This document shows, piece after piece, positions 12,813-25,400 of a stretch of 60,000 nucleotides of DNA. Position 1 is the stretch's first letter, and the number at the start of each line of letters is the position of its first letter. The notes under the pieces were generated by a model that saw only the letters and a program-made list of their open reading frames with translations, was not told the origin of the DNA and did not search any database. A program made the position numbers and the translations under genes. Source of the DNA: Apostichopus japonicus (Eukaryota > Echinodermata > Holothuroidea > Aspidochirotida > Stichopodidae); the NCBI RefSeq assembly GCF_037975245.1, contig NC_092579.1, positions 29,106,166-29,166,165 of the forward strand. Direction: 5' to 3'.

Positions 12813-13247
12813 AATTCAAACTTTTCCAGTTTGTAATAAATTACAGCCAGTAATGATTACATTTTATTAATATGATAATTTAAGTGTCTTGGCGATGAAA
12901 AGTTGAGGATGGAATGGAAGCATTAACAAATTAGGTGTGTCTAAGATCAATTGTAATATAACATTACTTGTGGGCTTTAATTTCTTGTGAAGTTTTGTAA
13001 AATTGTTGACCAGTACAGAAAGCATTAATTGAATTAAATGTCCATTTTTGACCCTTTTGAAGTACTTGTTTGTTGTAGGTAAGTATTGTCTGTATGAGAT
13101 TATAAAACCATTTGACTTAAATTTCATACTGTCTACTACTCTACTTACACCCTACAGTCTTCTGTTAAATGTTTCCTACAGAAACTTACATTTACTACAC
13201 ATTCCTTCCGTATTTCTCACTGTTTTTCTGTTTTTTTTTTCTTTCAG

Positions 13248-13414
13248 ACACTTCTGTTTTGGGCTGGAATGCCTATCGTCTGGTTGGGGTTCTGCATCGT
13301 GGCCCTTCTCCTCTTTTCCTGCTGTCTCTGCCTGAAGCGAAACCAACCAGTCAACATTCGAAAAGGCATCATAAGATTAAGATGGTGGCTTATCATTACA
13401 ATGCTGCTTTGTGT
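13248..13414 (+). CDS. TTYH: TTYH exon (residues 1-56 of the visible protein): TM1, first intracellular loop, start of TM2
   Basis: The acceptor is TTTTTTTTTCTTTCAG and the donor GTAAGT. The frame starts at ACA (TLLFWAG) and ends after two bases of a valine codon. It encodes a Trp/Phe/Leu-rich membrane segment ending in CCLCLK, a basic loop with an INIRKG-like stretch, and WWLIITMLLC at the start of TM2. Because no Met precedes it, this is an internal exon; the N-terminal extracellular tail must come from an upstream exon. Confidence 0.93.
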
Positions 13415-16400
13415 GTAAGTACTGTACTATGTATGAATGTGTGTGTCTGTGTGTGTCTGTGTATAAGGGTCTGTGAATTAGCATTATACCGAAAGCAAGA
13501 GACACTTGAATCACACAATTCGATATTCTTCGTATACAGATCTATACCTTAAATGTAATATATATTGCACACAAACTCATGCTTACAGGTTGTGCAAGTA
13601 CTGTGCATACAGTATATATCTCTATAGACTATAAATGAATTTGTAAATTATGCAAGATGGTAAGGTTTCATCAATTATTACATGTATGTACTCCCAAAAC
13701 ATTCATGTACTGTTCAGTCACAAAGCAGTCCCCCCCCCCCGCACCTTCTCACCCACCCATCAACCTCCCTTTGCCAATTCTCTTTCCACTATATTTATTT
13801 ACCTGACTTCAGGTCACCGACCAACGATGATATTTCCTGCTGTGTATCTGACTTAGGTCTGTGGTTTTCAACAGCTTTCGAAAGTTTGGAGGTTTTCCAA
13901 GTCAATGTTTTTCTAACTAATATTTAAAAACAACTTCTTTATGATGTCAAACCAGAGTTTGAAAACAATCTGTGGTCGTGTGTGGTAACATGATATTCTA
14001 ACATTTTGTTTCCCTGATTTTTAAAGGCCCTTTCTTATATTAATTATTATTGTGTGCTTGTGTGCTGTATTGCACTTGGCATCCTGTCATGAATTTGACA
14101 TTTGGAATATATAAACCGAAATGTCCTACACATACTCAAATTATGGATTTCTTCTTGGAAATTATGTCTATGTAAAAGCTTATTATTATTTAATTTTGTC
14201 ACCATGTTTTCGATCTGAATTTTTTTATGGATCAGCCGGAAGATACAATACTGTATATGACTTAAATTTTTGAGATACCTTAGTAGTTTCTCCTCTTCCA
14301 ATATAAAAGTCAAGTGATAGCTGCAGTATAATACTGCTATGCAATTTCATTCTCACATATGTGTATATATATGTGAAAGTACAACAGGTATATGAAGCTT
14401 CAAGTGCAAGGCCAGGAAAGTGTGAAAGCTGGACTAAGTTTGTTGGCAAAGGCTGTAAATATGGTGGCGAGAAAGCATGTTGGAGGTGTTGAACAGTGAG
14501 ATCTGTTAAGTATTGTAACTTATAGGAAAACTTTTGTGCACAATGTTTGGTCACGGATGGGTAATTCATTATGGGCAATCGAACCCAAAGGGTGTGCTCA
14601 TGTAGTGGCAGTAATGAAGTACTACTGTACCCTACGTTAAAGTAAAACTATTGTTAACATACATGTACAGTAATCAGTGAAGTGATATAAACATGGCGAA
14701 ACAGGTTCTGTAGTTCAGATAAAGAGAAAAAAATGTGTAGCTGGAAGTGGCGAGGAGGGGGAGGGGGGATGTGGAAGGTAGGAGGAACAATTGACTTGCA
14801 ACTAAACAGAAACCTGTAACAGAAATGATAGAGTGCTCATATGAAGCTATATTAACAGCACACAATCTAACATAGCTCTGTTAGAAATTATGCACACTCT
14901 TGTTATTGTTTATAGTACATTACTGTGTACCACAATTACCCGGCGAATTGTTGGTCATACACTATAAAGTACTGTAAAGTCGCACTTTGCCTGGACATTA
15001 GAAACCCAACTCGGCCTCCCAATGATCATGTGCATACTGTATCTATACGTAGTGTTTCATCTGTGACATGTGTACATGACAGATACATTAAACAGGGAAT
15101 TTATGCTACATCAATCATTTCTCAAATATCTCTCTAGTGCTCACTAGACGTAGTTTGCAATTTATGGTTACTTTACAATACTTGTAAATGGTTCATTATG
15201 GTTATGTTGTGACAGATCTACATATGATGTACACAATGATATGCCCAGAAAAAAAATGCACTTAATAATGGACTCCTTGTTGCAGAGATGAAAACAAGCA
15301 GCTTTCCTTATAATAAAGTGCAAAGTACACGTCGGCATTAAAGCCATGTTACTGTACCTTTCATACATCATAATAAATCAGACCCTGTGCGGTAATTGGA
15401 TACAGCGTTGTCATTTATCAAAAGATATCCTTTTCCAGGGGTAAATATGCAGTTGGTGAGGAAAGGAGTATTTATTGACATATCTTCTAGTGTGTATGTT
15501 AAGATTTATAAAAAATGCTATTATGTGTAAACAGGACAAGTTCAATGTCTTCTTAAATAAATAGTAGGCCTACAGTAAAGATACATGATAGAAACAGCAA
15601 TGTTACATTGCACGGTGCATATGCACAACATACTGTACATAGTACAATGGGTAAATGACTCCATTATTCCATGGATTTAAAGTCTCAATGTGTGTTTGCC
15701 AAATTTTAATATTCGACGTTCCAGCTTACTGCCCTAAAATCTCAGTGAAAATAACACTGTTATATGCAATTTTCATATTAATAATCATTATTTTTTATTG
15801 AGTTTGATCTGTCGTTAAACATTTTCAGCTGAATAAAATTCGCCAGATTTTTTAACGAGTCCGTAGATTCTACAAACTTCACTCAAACTTTGCAAGACCC
15901 CTCCCAACAGATCATGCGCCAATCAAATCTCTCTGTTTTGTTTACGACCGTTAGGCATATGTAGGAAAGTTTACGAGTGGACGATACGGTTATACATTGT
16001 GTAATGAACATGCTGATATGGGTTGTTGCAGTGATTTTACGGTAAATCGTTCGCACCATAAGGGCAAGAGAAAATAAATTTCTTTCTTTCTATTGCGACA
16101 GCTTTTCTCCATTAAACTTACCTGGTCATAGTGCATTTAGAATAAGAAACATTGAATCTGCTTCTTTTCCGAAATTCATCAGCAAACACGCATCGGGACT
16201 TAAAAAGAATAAGTGTTAAAAAAGTATGTTACCCAATACATATGACCTTTAGATTCAAATTTCATGAGATTTTCATGACAGTAAAGTTGCGTATAGGCTT
16301 TCATACTTTGGATCCCTAGAGGAACTTCCCTGTTATCACATTAGAGATCTATGTTTAAATTGTTGTTTGCATGGCATTAAGAGCTACAGGGAGCTACGTA

Positions 16401-19400
16401 GACCTCTTCTTACAATAACACCACCATGCTGACATATGGCAGGATATTTCTGATCTCCCGTTGACCATTGGGCAGGAAACTTGCAATCTTTCTCTGGATT
16501 ATAACCATAAATATGGTTTGTGGAGATAAGTCGTAGAACTGTCATAAACTTATGGACAGAAAATATTGTAGAATATAGCTCATGAAGTACTGTAGTTTGT
16601 TTAATACATGTACTGTATGTACTATATTTTTTTGAAATATGAATATGCATATCTTTCCTGTGTACATGTCATACATATTTATTAGGTTTACATAGGTTTG
16701 AGAGAAGTGGGGGGTTACGGGGCAATGGTCATGTCGATTTTCAAAGGTGTCAAATTGCTGTCAATGGTGTTTTTAGCACTGTGAAATTACTTCCAGGGTT
16801 GACATATATGATCCCATGGTGTCTAGAGTCGTGAAGTTATATCATAGCTAGGAGAATGAAGGGGGAAAAAATGGTATGAATTTTTGTAGAATGGGGGCAC
16901 GGTATTACATAATTATCAATAGTTTGAACTAGTGGAAGATCTATAAATTAAAAATTCTACAGTATCATTTTTAATATCTTCTCAACTGTCTTGTTGTGCA
17001 TAGTTTTAAGCCAACTTTACCATACATATACAGTAGTCAGTGTACAGTAGCAGAACTTTAGTGTACTGTATCCACAACCTTTTAACACATCAGTCCACTG
17101 ACAACACAAACGTTCTACATACTGTACATGCTTTTTAATCAGATTTCAATAAGTAACCAAACAGTTTCTATGGAACTGTTTTATAGCCCTTACTGTTAAT
17201 TATCAATGCAAAAACAGTAAATCGTCTGTAGTTTGCAGACTAAACTGAAACTAGGACTGATTTTGAGACAGATTAAATCACATCAAAATCAACGCAAGAA
17301 GGAAGGTGCTGGAAAACAAGCTTTCGGATAATCCATCTGTCTGTTCGTAATTTACATAAAATACTTGAACTTCCCAAGAAACCTAAAATATATTCGTGAA
17401 TTTTGATGAAGCGTTTGCTGTAATGATTTGTCAGTATAGTTGGGTTGAACTGAGATTAAGGGATAGAGGTTTGTGTATAAGTTATTTATCTATAAATCTA
17501 GAAAGATGCATTGATCTGATGTTATATTCTCCTGTACCTGTAGACATACATTTCTAATAAATTTGTTAAAAATTACTTGTTAGTTTTGGCAATGGAAGGT
17601 GGTATCTAGAGTGAAAGTGGCAATCAGTCACCAGGTGGAAGAATATTGGCGGGTTTCACACCAGCTCACACTACGGTATATATAGACAGGGTATTAAACA
17701 TGTACATGTATAGTAGCCGGATGGAGAGAGGGGATGGATTTAAGCGAACTTTTAAGTCAATATCCAATCTTTGGAGGAAAGAAGGTAATATAGACATAGC
17801 TGAAGGTTATTGAGGTGAGGAAAATAATTATGAGATGAAAGTCTGACATAGTGGCCAACAAAATATCTTTGTATATAGTGCAGTAAACCTGTTTTCACTT
17901 TGTTGTACAGTACTGTAGCTAGCTTCCAGGAGAGTGGCTCCCATTTTCACATACGTATGAAATAAAAGTGAAAGTCATTCAAGGAAAGAATAATACGATT
18001 TTTCTAAACTACTGTGAACTTTGATTGCAGCTTTATTGTGCAGATTATAGGAAGAAAGTTAATCCATTGTGAATATATTCATCGGTTCAGATTTCTGTGA
18101 AAGGATATTAACAATAGTGTTGCAAAAGGTCAACAGTTTGTCCCCTAAAGGAATTTGGACAGGAAGGTATAATAGAGTAGAATACATTCGTTCCCATGCA
18201 GTGAGGTGTACTGGATAGTGTTATTGTGTCATCAGTACAATGCATGTGGGTCTTCCTGAATAACTCAACTTGTTGATGTTTCAACGAGAGTGAAAGTAGA
18301 AAGATTTAATTGTGAAAACAAGTTTTTAACATCTATCTCTTATTGTACATCAAATTGCTGCTATATACTGTAGTTTATTTACTGGGATACAGTGCAGTAC
18401 AGTCCTATACATACTGTAGGTTTTTTTTACATTTTTTTTATATAGTTAGTCAAAGTGAAGCATGTCCCTGACTCCCACGATCAAAGTCCTCCATCACCAT
18501 TTCTCCTTTTTGGTTTCTTCCAAAAGGGAAAACTGTGGAGTCACTCATACCGACCTAGCAAAATTACTGGATAACAAAGTCGGCAATGACTATTACGCAG
18601 ATCGTTAAGTGGGTAATCACTATTACGTTTAGATTCGTCCAACACAGCAGCCAACAAAAACCAATAAAAAACCGTTGTACTCAAAAGTCGAGGCCAAAGT
18701 GAATTAATCAGGTCACACAGCAGGTTCTTCAATACTGCCCTCATTCCCGTTCGGGAAACATTTCGTACTGGAGTTTGATTCAAAATTTCACCAGTGAGAA
18801 TTTTTCCATCGATAATCAGTGTTTGATGTAGCTGCCTCAAAATGTTAATGACTGTAGATTTATATTAGCCAAAGTTTACATGGCTCGACTGCTCATCGCT
18901 TTATTTCCACCGTACTTCATCCCCTTCCCTCTACCCCTCCCCCTTCCCCCTCCCCTCCCCCTCCCCCTGCAACCAAATCTCTGGCTCTCCCTTGTTTAAT
19001 AATATGTACTGTAGATGGTACAGTTTCATGTTGGCATAACTTACAAGATTCTCAAAGTACAGTACTGCAGTACTGTAGTTCTCTATGTACAGTGCTATAC
19101 GTTATGTACAGTAGTAAGACTACTTACAAGTTTATCTTGCTTCAGTACTATAGTGTAATCCATTCCCAGGTACCAGTGTAATAAATAATAATACATTGAT
19201 TCAGTAATAAAGCTTTCTCAGAAACTGTTTCAGTCTCTTATGGAACAGTCAATTGTATAAACATCAACTTGCTTCTAGAGGCAAATTTCAAACATTTTGA
19301 ACCGAACGACGAACTAACCCTACAGTAAGTGAAATTGTTTAGTATGGATCAGCCGCACTGTTAGTCTGTGAAAACAGCTAGGTGATTTATAGTAGGACTT

Positions 19401-22400
19401 CACAGCTTCTGGCAGTTACAACATCCAGATTTTAAACAATTTATCTCGTTTGGTGTTCCAAGAGTCGAGGTTTATTTAAAGGTTCTCCAGTAACCCTAAA
19501 AGATGCCTCACATCTGATGTGGGGTGATTGACAGAAATTCTAAGTAGAAATGTCTTAGTCATAGAGTTTTGATAAATTTAGTCAGAACTACCAAGGCCAT
19601 TTTCAAGATAAATATTCCCAGAGGCCCTTTGCAGTATCTTTGAGCACTATATATACACTTGTCTACAAAGGGCTGCCAACAGGAAATATAAAGAAGATAC
19701 GAACTTGTGTTTCAATTACGACGCCATACAACGCCAACAGTCCATTGCCCCTACAGTAGATCTATCCACTAGGAATTCATTCACTTCTTTCACTATGAAG
19801 GTTGAAATTTCTCTTCTTTCGCAATGAGCAGGCAATTACGGTAGTTGGTATTCAGTCCACTGTTTATATGACCAACAAATTGTGCTATAAAAGCATTCCT
19901 GAAAGTATTATATCCTTCTGCATTATTTTCCTTTCTTTTCTTCTTTTGATTATGTTTGCATTCTAAATGTTTTGATAAGTTTAATATCCATCTTGAATAT
20001 TTTGAATTCTAATTGCTGTGCATACATGTACCTGACTCATGACAAATCACTGAATGTGCACATTTGTCTACTGTATAGCTCTTGATGTTTACTTACATAT
20101 GTGTACTACTGTGCTGGAAATATGTCACTCTTGAAACCTTATCTTGCACGCATATCCCAGTAGAATGTACAAGGGAGAACCAGCCATAGATTGTATCGGC
20201 TTTCACTTGCAATGTTTCAAATATGAATGTACCGGTTTAAATCCCAACAGAATGACCAATCATCCCACTGTGTTCTCAGAGCTACCCTACTGTACAGTAT
20301 GTATTGGGAGCAAATTACAGTATATGGACTCCCCCCCCTCTCCCCCACTGAGTTGATTAATATTCCATTTCTTCCAACAAATTACTCTAATTAGTAATTA
20401 TGGTATGTGAATAAAGACCTTCTGTGGAGGCACAACAGGAAGTCAAAAGATGTATCAGGAAAAAATGTTCTCTCTGCCTTCTTCATCACCTGTAACCCCC
20501 TCCCCGTCCCACCCCACCAAAAACCAGAGGTAAAGACTTTGAAATATAATGAAGCCTGCAATGTGTGTTTATCAAATGTTCAGAACCTTGAAGTTAACAT
20601 AACTGTTGGAATTAAACCCTATCCAGAATACTGTGTGTTTCACACAAGTACAGTATGTGTATAATACCCTTACAGTACATGTTGAACATTTTTCGACTGG
20701 TACGTGTTCTGTCAGATCAGTTCCTTCTAAAATAATTCACCAATAGTTTTGTTGACATTTACTTGAATAATGATAATCGATTCATAATTTCATATATATC
20801 AAAGATCTATTTCCCTCTTTTTTTAAGCAATCAACTATTTCTCTTCAATCAACAATTGACATTAGTTTTCTGGCTTTTCATTTTGTCAGGACATCCATCG
20901 GTGTCTGTTTCTATGGCAACGGTGTGACAGCAGCGGGCATACACCACTACGTCCAGGCTACTGAAGGAGCCAATGAGACAGTGATGGAAATTGAGAGTAT
21001 CGTAAGTGAGATTATGTCTGTCCCTCCCTCCTTATGTTAGTGAATTTGGTTTATACTTCAAGGGTAGGGAATTGTGATGATATTCAACATTAAAGCAAAG
21101 ATATGGATGGAGGTGGTCCTTCTGTTCTCCTGCCATGTGGCCTCTCCCCTGACCTACACCTCCATGGCTATTATAGTAGCTTAAAATTGTAGTGATTTGT
21201 GAACTATTCAGATTGATGTTTATGAAGGGAAAAAACAAAACATGAAAACAGACTAAAGGAAATGAGTGGAATAATTTGTAGCATTTAGTCAAAGCTATTA
21301 TGACACTGATAAACATTTGGTTCTCTTCTTGCATTCTCTCTTTTCTCTTCTTGTCTTTTCGTGTTCCTCCAAAACAAATAGGTGAACGACATCGACAACG
21401 AGATGGAATCGGTTGGGACCGCATCAGACGAACTCCTGCAGAGGCTGCCAGACTGCACCAGCAATGATACAGCTCTGAATATCCTCCGGCAGTTTGCAGA
21501 GGACGTCAAGGTCGTCTCGCAGAAAATCACAGCTAACATTAGCGGGATCGAAGATAAATTTGACACCAGCTTGTTTAACGGATTGGTGTCTTCGTCAGAC
21601 TCGATTAGAGAGTACCATCTGTGGGGGTAAGTCAGGATAACGTTACTTTAGCTTGCATCGACTCTTTTTTCTCCCACACGAAGCCGCGGCTGAGATCCTC
21701 AGTTGGACTGCTGCAGATATCCTATCTGGGTATGTGGCTAGTCTCTTGGGGGGGGGGGGGGGGTTGGGAGCACTGTCAACCTCTGGTCTACCATTATTCA
21801 ATTGCTTCCCTGGCCTACCTTTCTCGTTACAACTACTGCAACGTTGCCCAACCATTGCACAAAGATCTTGAGAGCCCTTTAAAACACACAAGTAGAATCT
21901 GTATTGTATTGTAGAACAAAGAGGAGGCAGGTTGACCAGAGGCAAGCGGTGACCATGGAGGTCAGTGTCAAAGGTCACCAGGTCACTCTACCAGACACGG
22001 TAGTGTGAGAGTACAGTTATTGTGAGAGGACAGGGTAAGTTCGTCACTGATAACAAAGTTTTGGAATTACCTGTTCTGCGACATTTTGTGGTACTGAGGT
22101 AAATGCTCCAACATGGCCGAAGCAGGTTTTAAGTTTTGGGGGTCTTCTCTCATCATCGACTCATGTGGCATAAATTGATATCCTTTTCAGTACTGCCATT
22201 CACTCTTGCATGGTCACAAAGTAATTTGCCTGCTCCTTACAGCTATCTTCCTTAATTACAGTAATTGCTTTTTCTACAGTCAAGTAGTTTGTATTAGATG
22301 GCAGTTTCTACTCTTTCTATAAATTTTTTAAAAATCAATTTTTAGACAATAGCTATAAAGAACTTACAAGGCTAGATCTTTTTCAGGACATGTCGAGGCA

Positions 22401-25400
22401 AAGATCGTTTATTCTAATTCTGTACATATTCAAAAAGAAAGCAAGTCGATGAGATGGAAAAAATGCACAAAAAATGTCCATGCTGATAAGTTTTCAATCA
22501 TTTCCATTACTTTGTTTCAAAAGTTGCCTATTCATCTTTTTGGGGAAGGAAAACGGATGGGAGTCTGCAAGTTAACTTACACTTTTGTGACATCCCTCGT
22601 TTCTCTCCTTCTCTCTTTCAGGTGGTCAATATTCATCGGTCTTTTGTGCGTGGATATTGCCTTGTGTTTAGCTGTTATACTCTGTACAGCGAAGTCCCTT
22701 AGAGGAGGGATTATATTGTAAGTACATAGTAAGATGTATATTAGTCATCTCCCCATCCATGCAGCTGGGGTCTTGCCCTAAAGTAAACCCACCCCCACCC
22801 CACCCCACCCCAATCGTGTTAACCCACCCCATCCCTTCCTTTATGCCTAAACTTAGCACCCAATAAAAACACTTCACCATTAAGTCAGTTTTGTTTGGTG
22901 TTGTGTGGAAGTCTTATTATAAAGTCTGTCTGACGGTAACCAGTCCTTTCCATCTCTCTTTTTGTTTTATGTTAGTACTTTATCCTGGAAATGCACCCTC
23001 AATATTTCTACATATTGATGATTGAAAAATTCTGCCAAAGTTTTTAGTGACACTCAGTTTCACTAACGTCTTATCGATATTTTTTATTCTGTATCCCTTT
23101 CCGATCTCTTTCAGTTGTTGCATTCTTCTCATCATTGCCTTTACGTTGGTCTGGATCGTAATCGGAGGAGAACTCTTCTTGACAGTGGTAAGTTAGGGTA
23201 GGTGTGGGGGAGGGGAGGGGAGGGGGAGATCAGTCTTTGCACACTAACTGGTGCGTAGGCCTAAGCTCAATCTACTTGGAATGGGAAGGTACGGCATTCT
23301 CATCGAATCCTTGGCGTCGACCACATTTGTAATTTTTAAAAAGTGACAGTAATGTCAAAGGACTTGATCTGCATATTTTGTTGTCATCTTGTGTCTAACT
23401 TACAGTATTTCGAATCATGATGTTTGGAAGCCAAAATGTTGCAAATTCTCCGTTTGGTTGTGTTTGACCAGTAACATGAAATATGTCCGGTTGTCCAAAT
23501 CGTTTGCAGGCGAACCCAATTAACATTTATCCGGTGAAAATATCTGTAAAGATGTCTCAGTTTTGATCAATTTTTAAAACAGCATAACACAGGTCACTAT
23601 ATCAAACTTTGTGTAATGCAAGAATATCTTCGTTTACTTATTTTGCTTATTAAGATTTTGATCTCTTAAATGAGAGAAGAATCAAATTACGATTGAATAA
23701 AAAAATGATAATAATATTAATAATCATAATCATAAAAATATACTTACATAACTAGTGCTTTACATAAAGGAAAGGTTGATTTGAGTGCATATGTAGAATT
23801 GGGACAGGTAAGAAAGGAGTGAAATAAACCGAAAAATATCTCAAAGCACTTTCCATTTAAATATAGATATATAGGAATCACAAAAAAACACTAAACATAA
23901 AATAGTCAAGACAAAGACAAAGGGATTAAATTAACAAAGCTAACATGAACATTATACAAGATCAGATTAAATCCGTAACTTTCAATTGAAGGGAGCATTC
24001 ATTTAATTTTTCCTTTCTCCTCTAATAAAAGTGAAGTAGATTGTGGAGTTTCAATACCGAAAAGTTTGCGATGTTGTCGTACATTTGCTTTTCTATAAAA
24101 AAAATTAAAAAACGGTTGCTTGACGGTTATTATTGTTTTTATTAATTTTGTAAGAGCTTATCAAATTTGACATCTTTAACACTCCAACCAAGATGAGTCA
24201 TAAATGAATTGGAAATTTGAGCCTCTCACATACAGATGGGGGAAGAAAAAAAAAATTAAAAACCATTTGTAGGAAAATTATGAAAATTAGTTGCATCATT
24301 CTCCATATATGGTTTACAGCGAAACATATATTTGATGTACTCCTAGCAAGGAATTACACTGATGAAGTGATGCAAAATAATGATTGCAGTAGTCGAACCC
24401 CTGCATCAGCAAAAGCTTGCAAATTTATGATAGAAATTGATTGATGAGAAAGTACGGCTTGCCTGGATGCTGCATCTCCGCATCCCCAGATACATGATTT
24501 GTTCTGATGGGAGATGAGAGGGAGGAGCAGCGAGTGAGTTTACTGCGTGTCGTTATCGCAGCAAGGACAAACAGATCATGTTACTATGTTAACTTCCACA
24601 GGGAGAGATTTACGATTCAAACAAACGAAAACCATTAAATAACAGTAGCGGTATGGCGTCATCGCCCATTTTTGTCAGCTTACAAAGTTTCCATTAATTA
24701 CTTACAGCTTTAGTGTGTGTTGTTATTATTAAGGGTTTGTAATTTCTTGGAAAAGACAGACAAACTCTGACAGGAGTTGAAAACCCTCTGCCGATTGTTT
24801 ATGGCATAAATTGGGAAACAATCATTCTTATTGCTTATCGTTATTCCTTTGGACAACAGTTGGTTTCTTTTTTTTCATAGCAGTGGGATTTTCATAGTGA
24901 GAGTCTTTGGTTGTTGTTGTAAATCTGGTAAGATCAGGGTAAAATATGTTTCAATAGGTGGGTTTGTTTTGATTACTCGGTGACATATTATCCTTACTTG
25001 AACACTCAGCTTGCTTGTTATTTCCTATACAATTGTTTGGCTTCTCAAAAAAGTACCTGTTCCTAGTTCCTCTCACCGTCGTCACGAGTTAGCTTGTTGT
25101 TATGTTTGTCTAGCTCAAACATGCATTCACGATCACGGTGTACATTTATGTCGTAAGGAATCCCTGGTCCTTAGGTTTTCAATCACCTCAGAATGCAGTC
25201 ATGTATTTCCTTATTTGTTTTTGTGTATTTTATATTATGAGTGGATGACTTGACTTGGTTTATGTACTGCCAGTACACCGCCTTGGCTGAAAATTGAGAT
25301 TTGAAGAGGTTCTCCAGGATGTAAAGATTATAACATACTGTAGTGCTGTTCCTTTAACCTGTATTGCCCTCACCTCTTGCAAGTGACGAGTGGCACTTTC

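Larger units (their letters stand above)
6445..13247. other. Noncoding stretch upstream of the first visible tweety exon
   Basis: No coding exon is supported here. I looked upstream of the GTAAG-like donors for the N-terminal exon of the tweety homolog and found no open frame starting with Met. The stretch holds the 86-bp imperfect repeat cluster (7020-7540), an AAT-rich microsatellite region (10655-10970), C-tracts at 8539-8549 and 11730-11742, a hammerhead-like motif (12100-12142) and a 99-bp triple repeat (12513-12812). It is probably intron 1. Confidence 0.55.
13415..20889. other. Long TTYH intron (7.5 kb)
   Basis: No exon is supported. It holds many TACTGTA/TACAGTA words, a 20-bp perfect palindrome at 19058-19077, a C-tract at 13730-13740 and a pyrimidine-rich C-run cluster at 18921-18968. 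Minus-strand open frames at 16384-16650 and 18541-18840 have no recognisable protein features. Confidence 0.75.

Noticed and set aside
15880-16060. Possible alternative promoter with CCAAT-like and TGTTTAC words
   Set aside because: The words are short and common; there is no TATA box, CpG enrichment or coding exon directly downstream.
18541-18840. 99-codon minus-strand open frame in a TTYH intron
   Set aside because: No recognisable domain, splice context or codon pattern; it is within the chance range for 60 kb.
21285-21978. Minus-strand open frames over and beside TTYH exons
   Set aside because: They are antisense shadows of the 21382-21626 exon and neighbouring intron; the plus-strand translation has the conserved family motifs.
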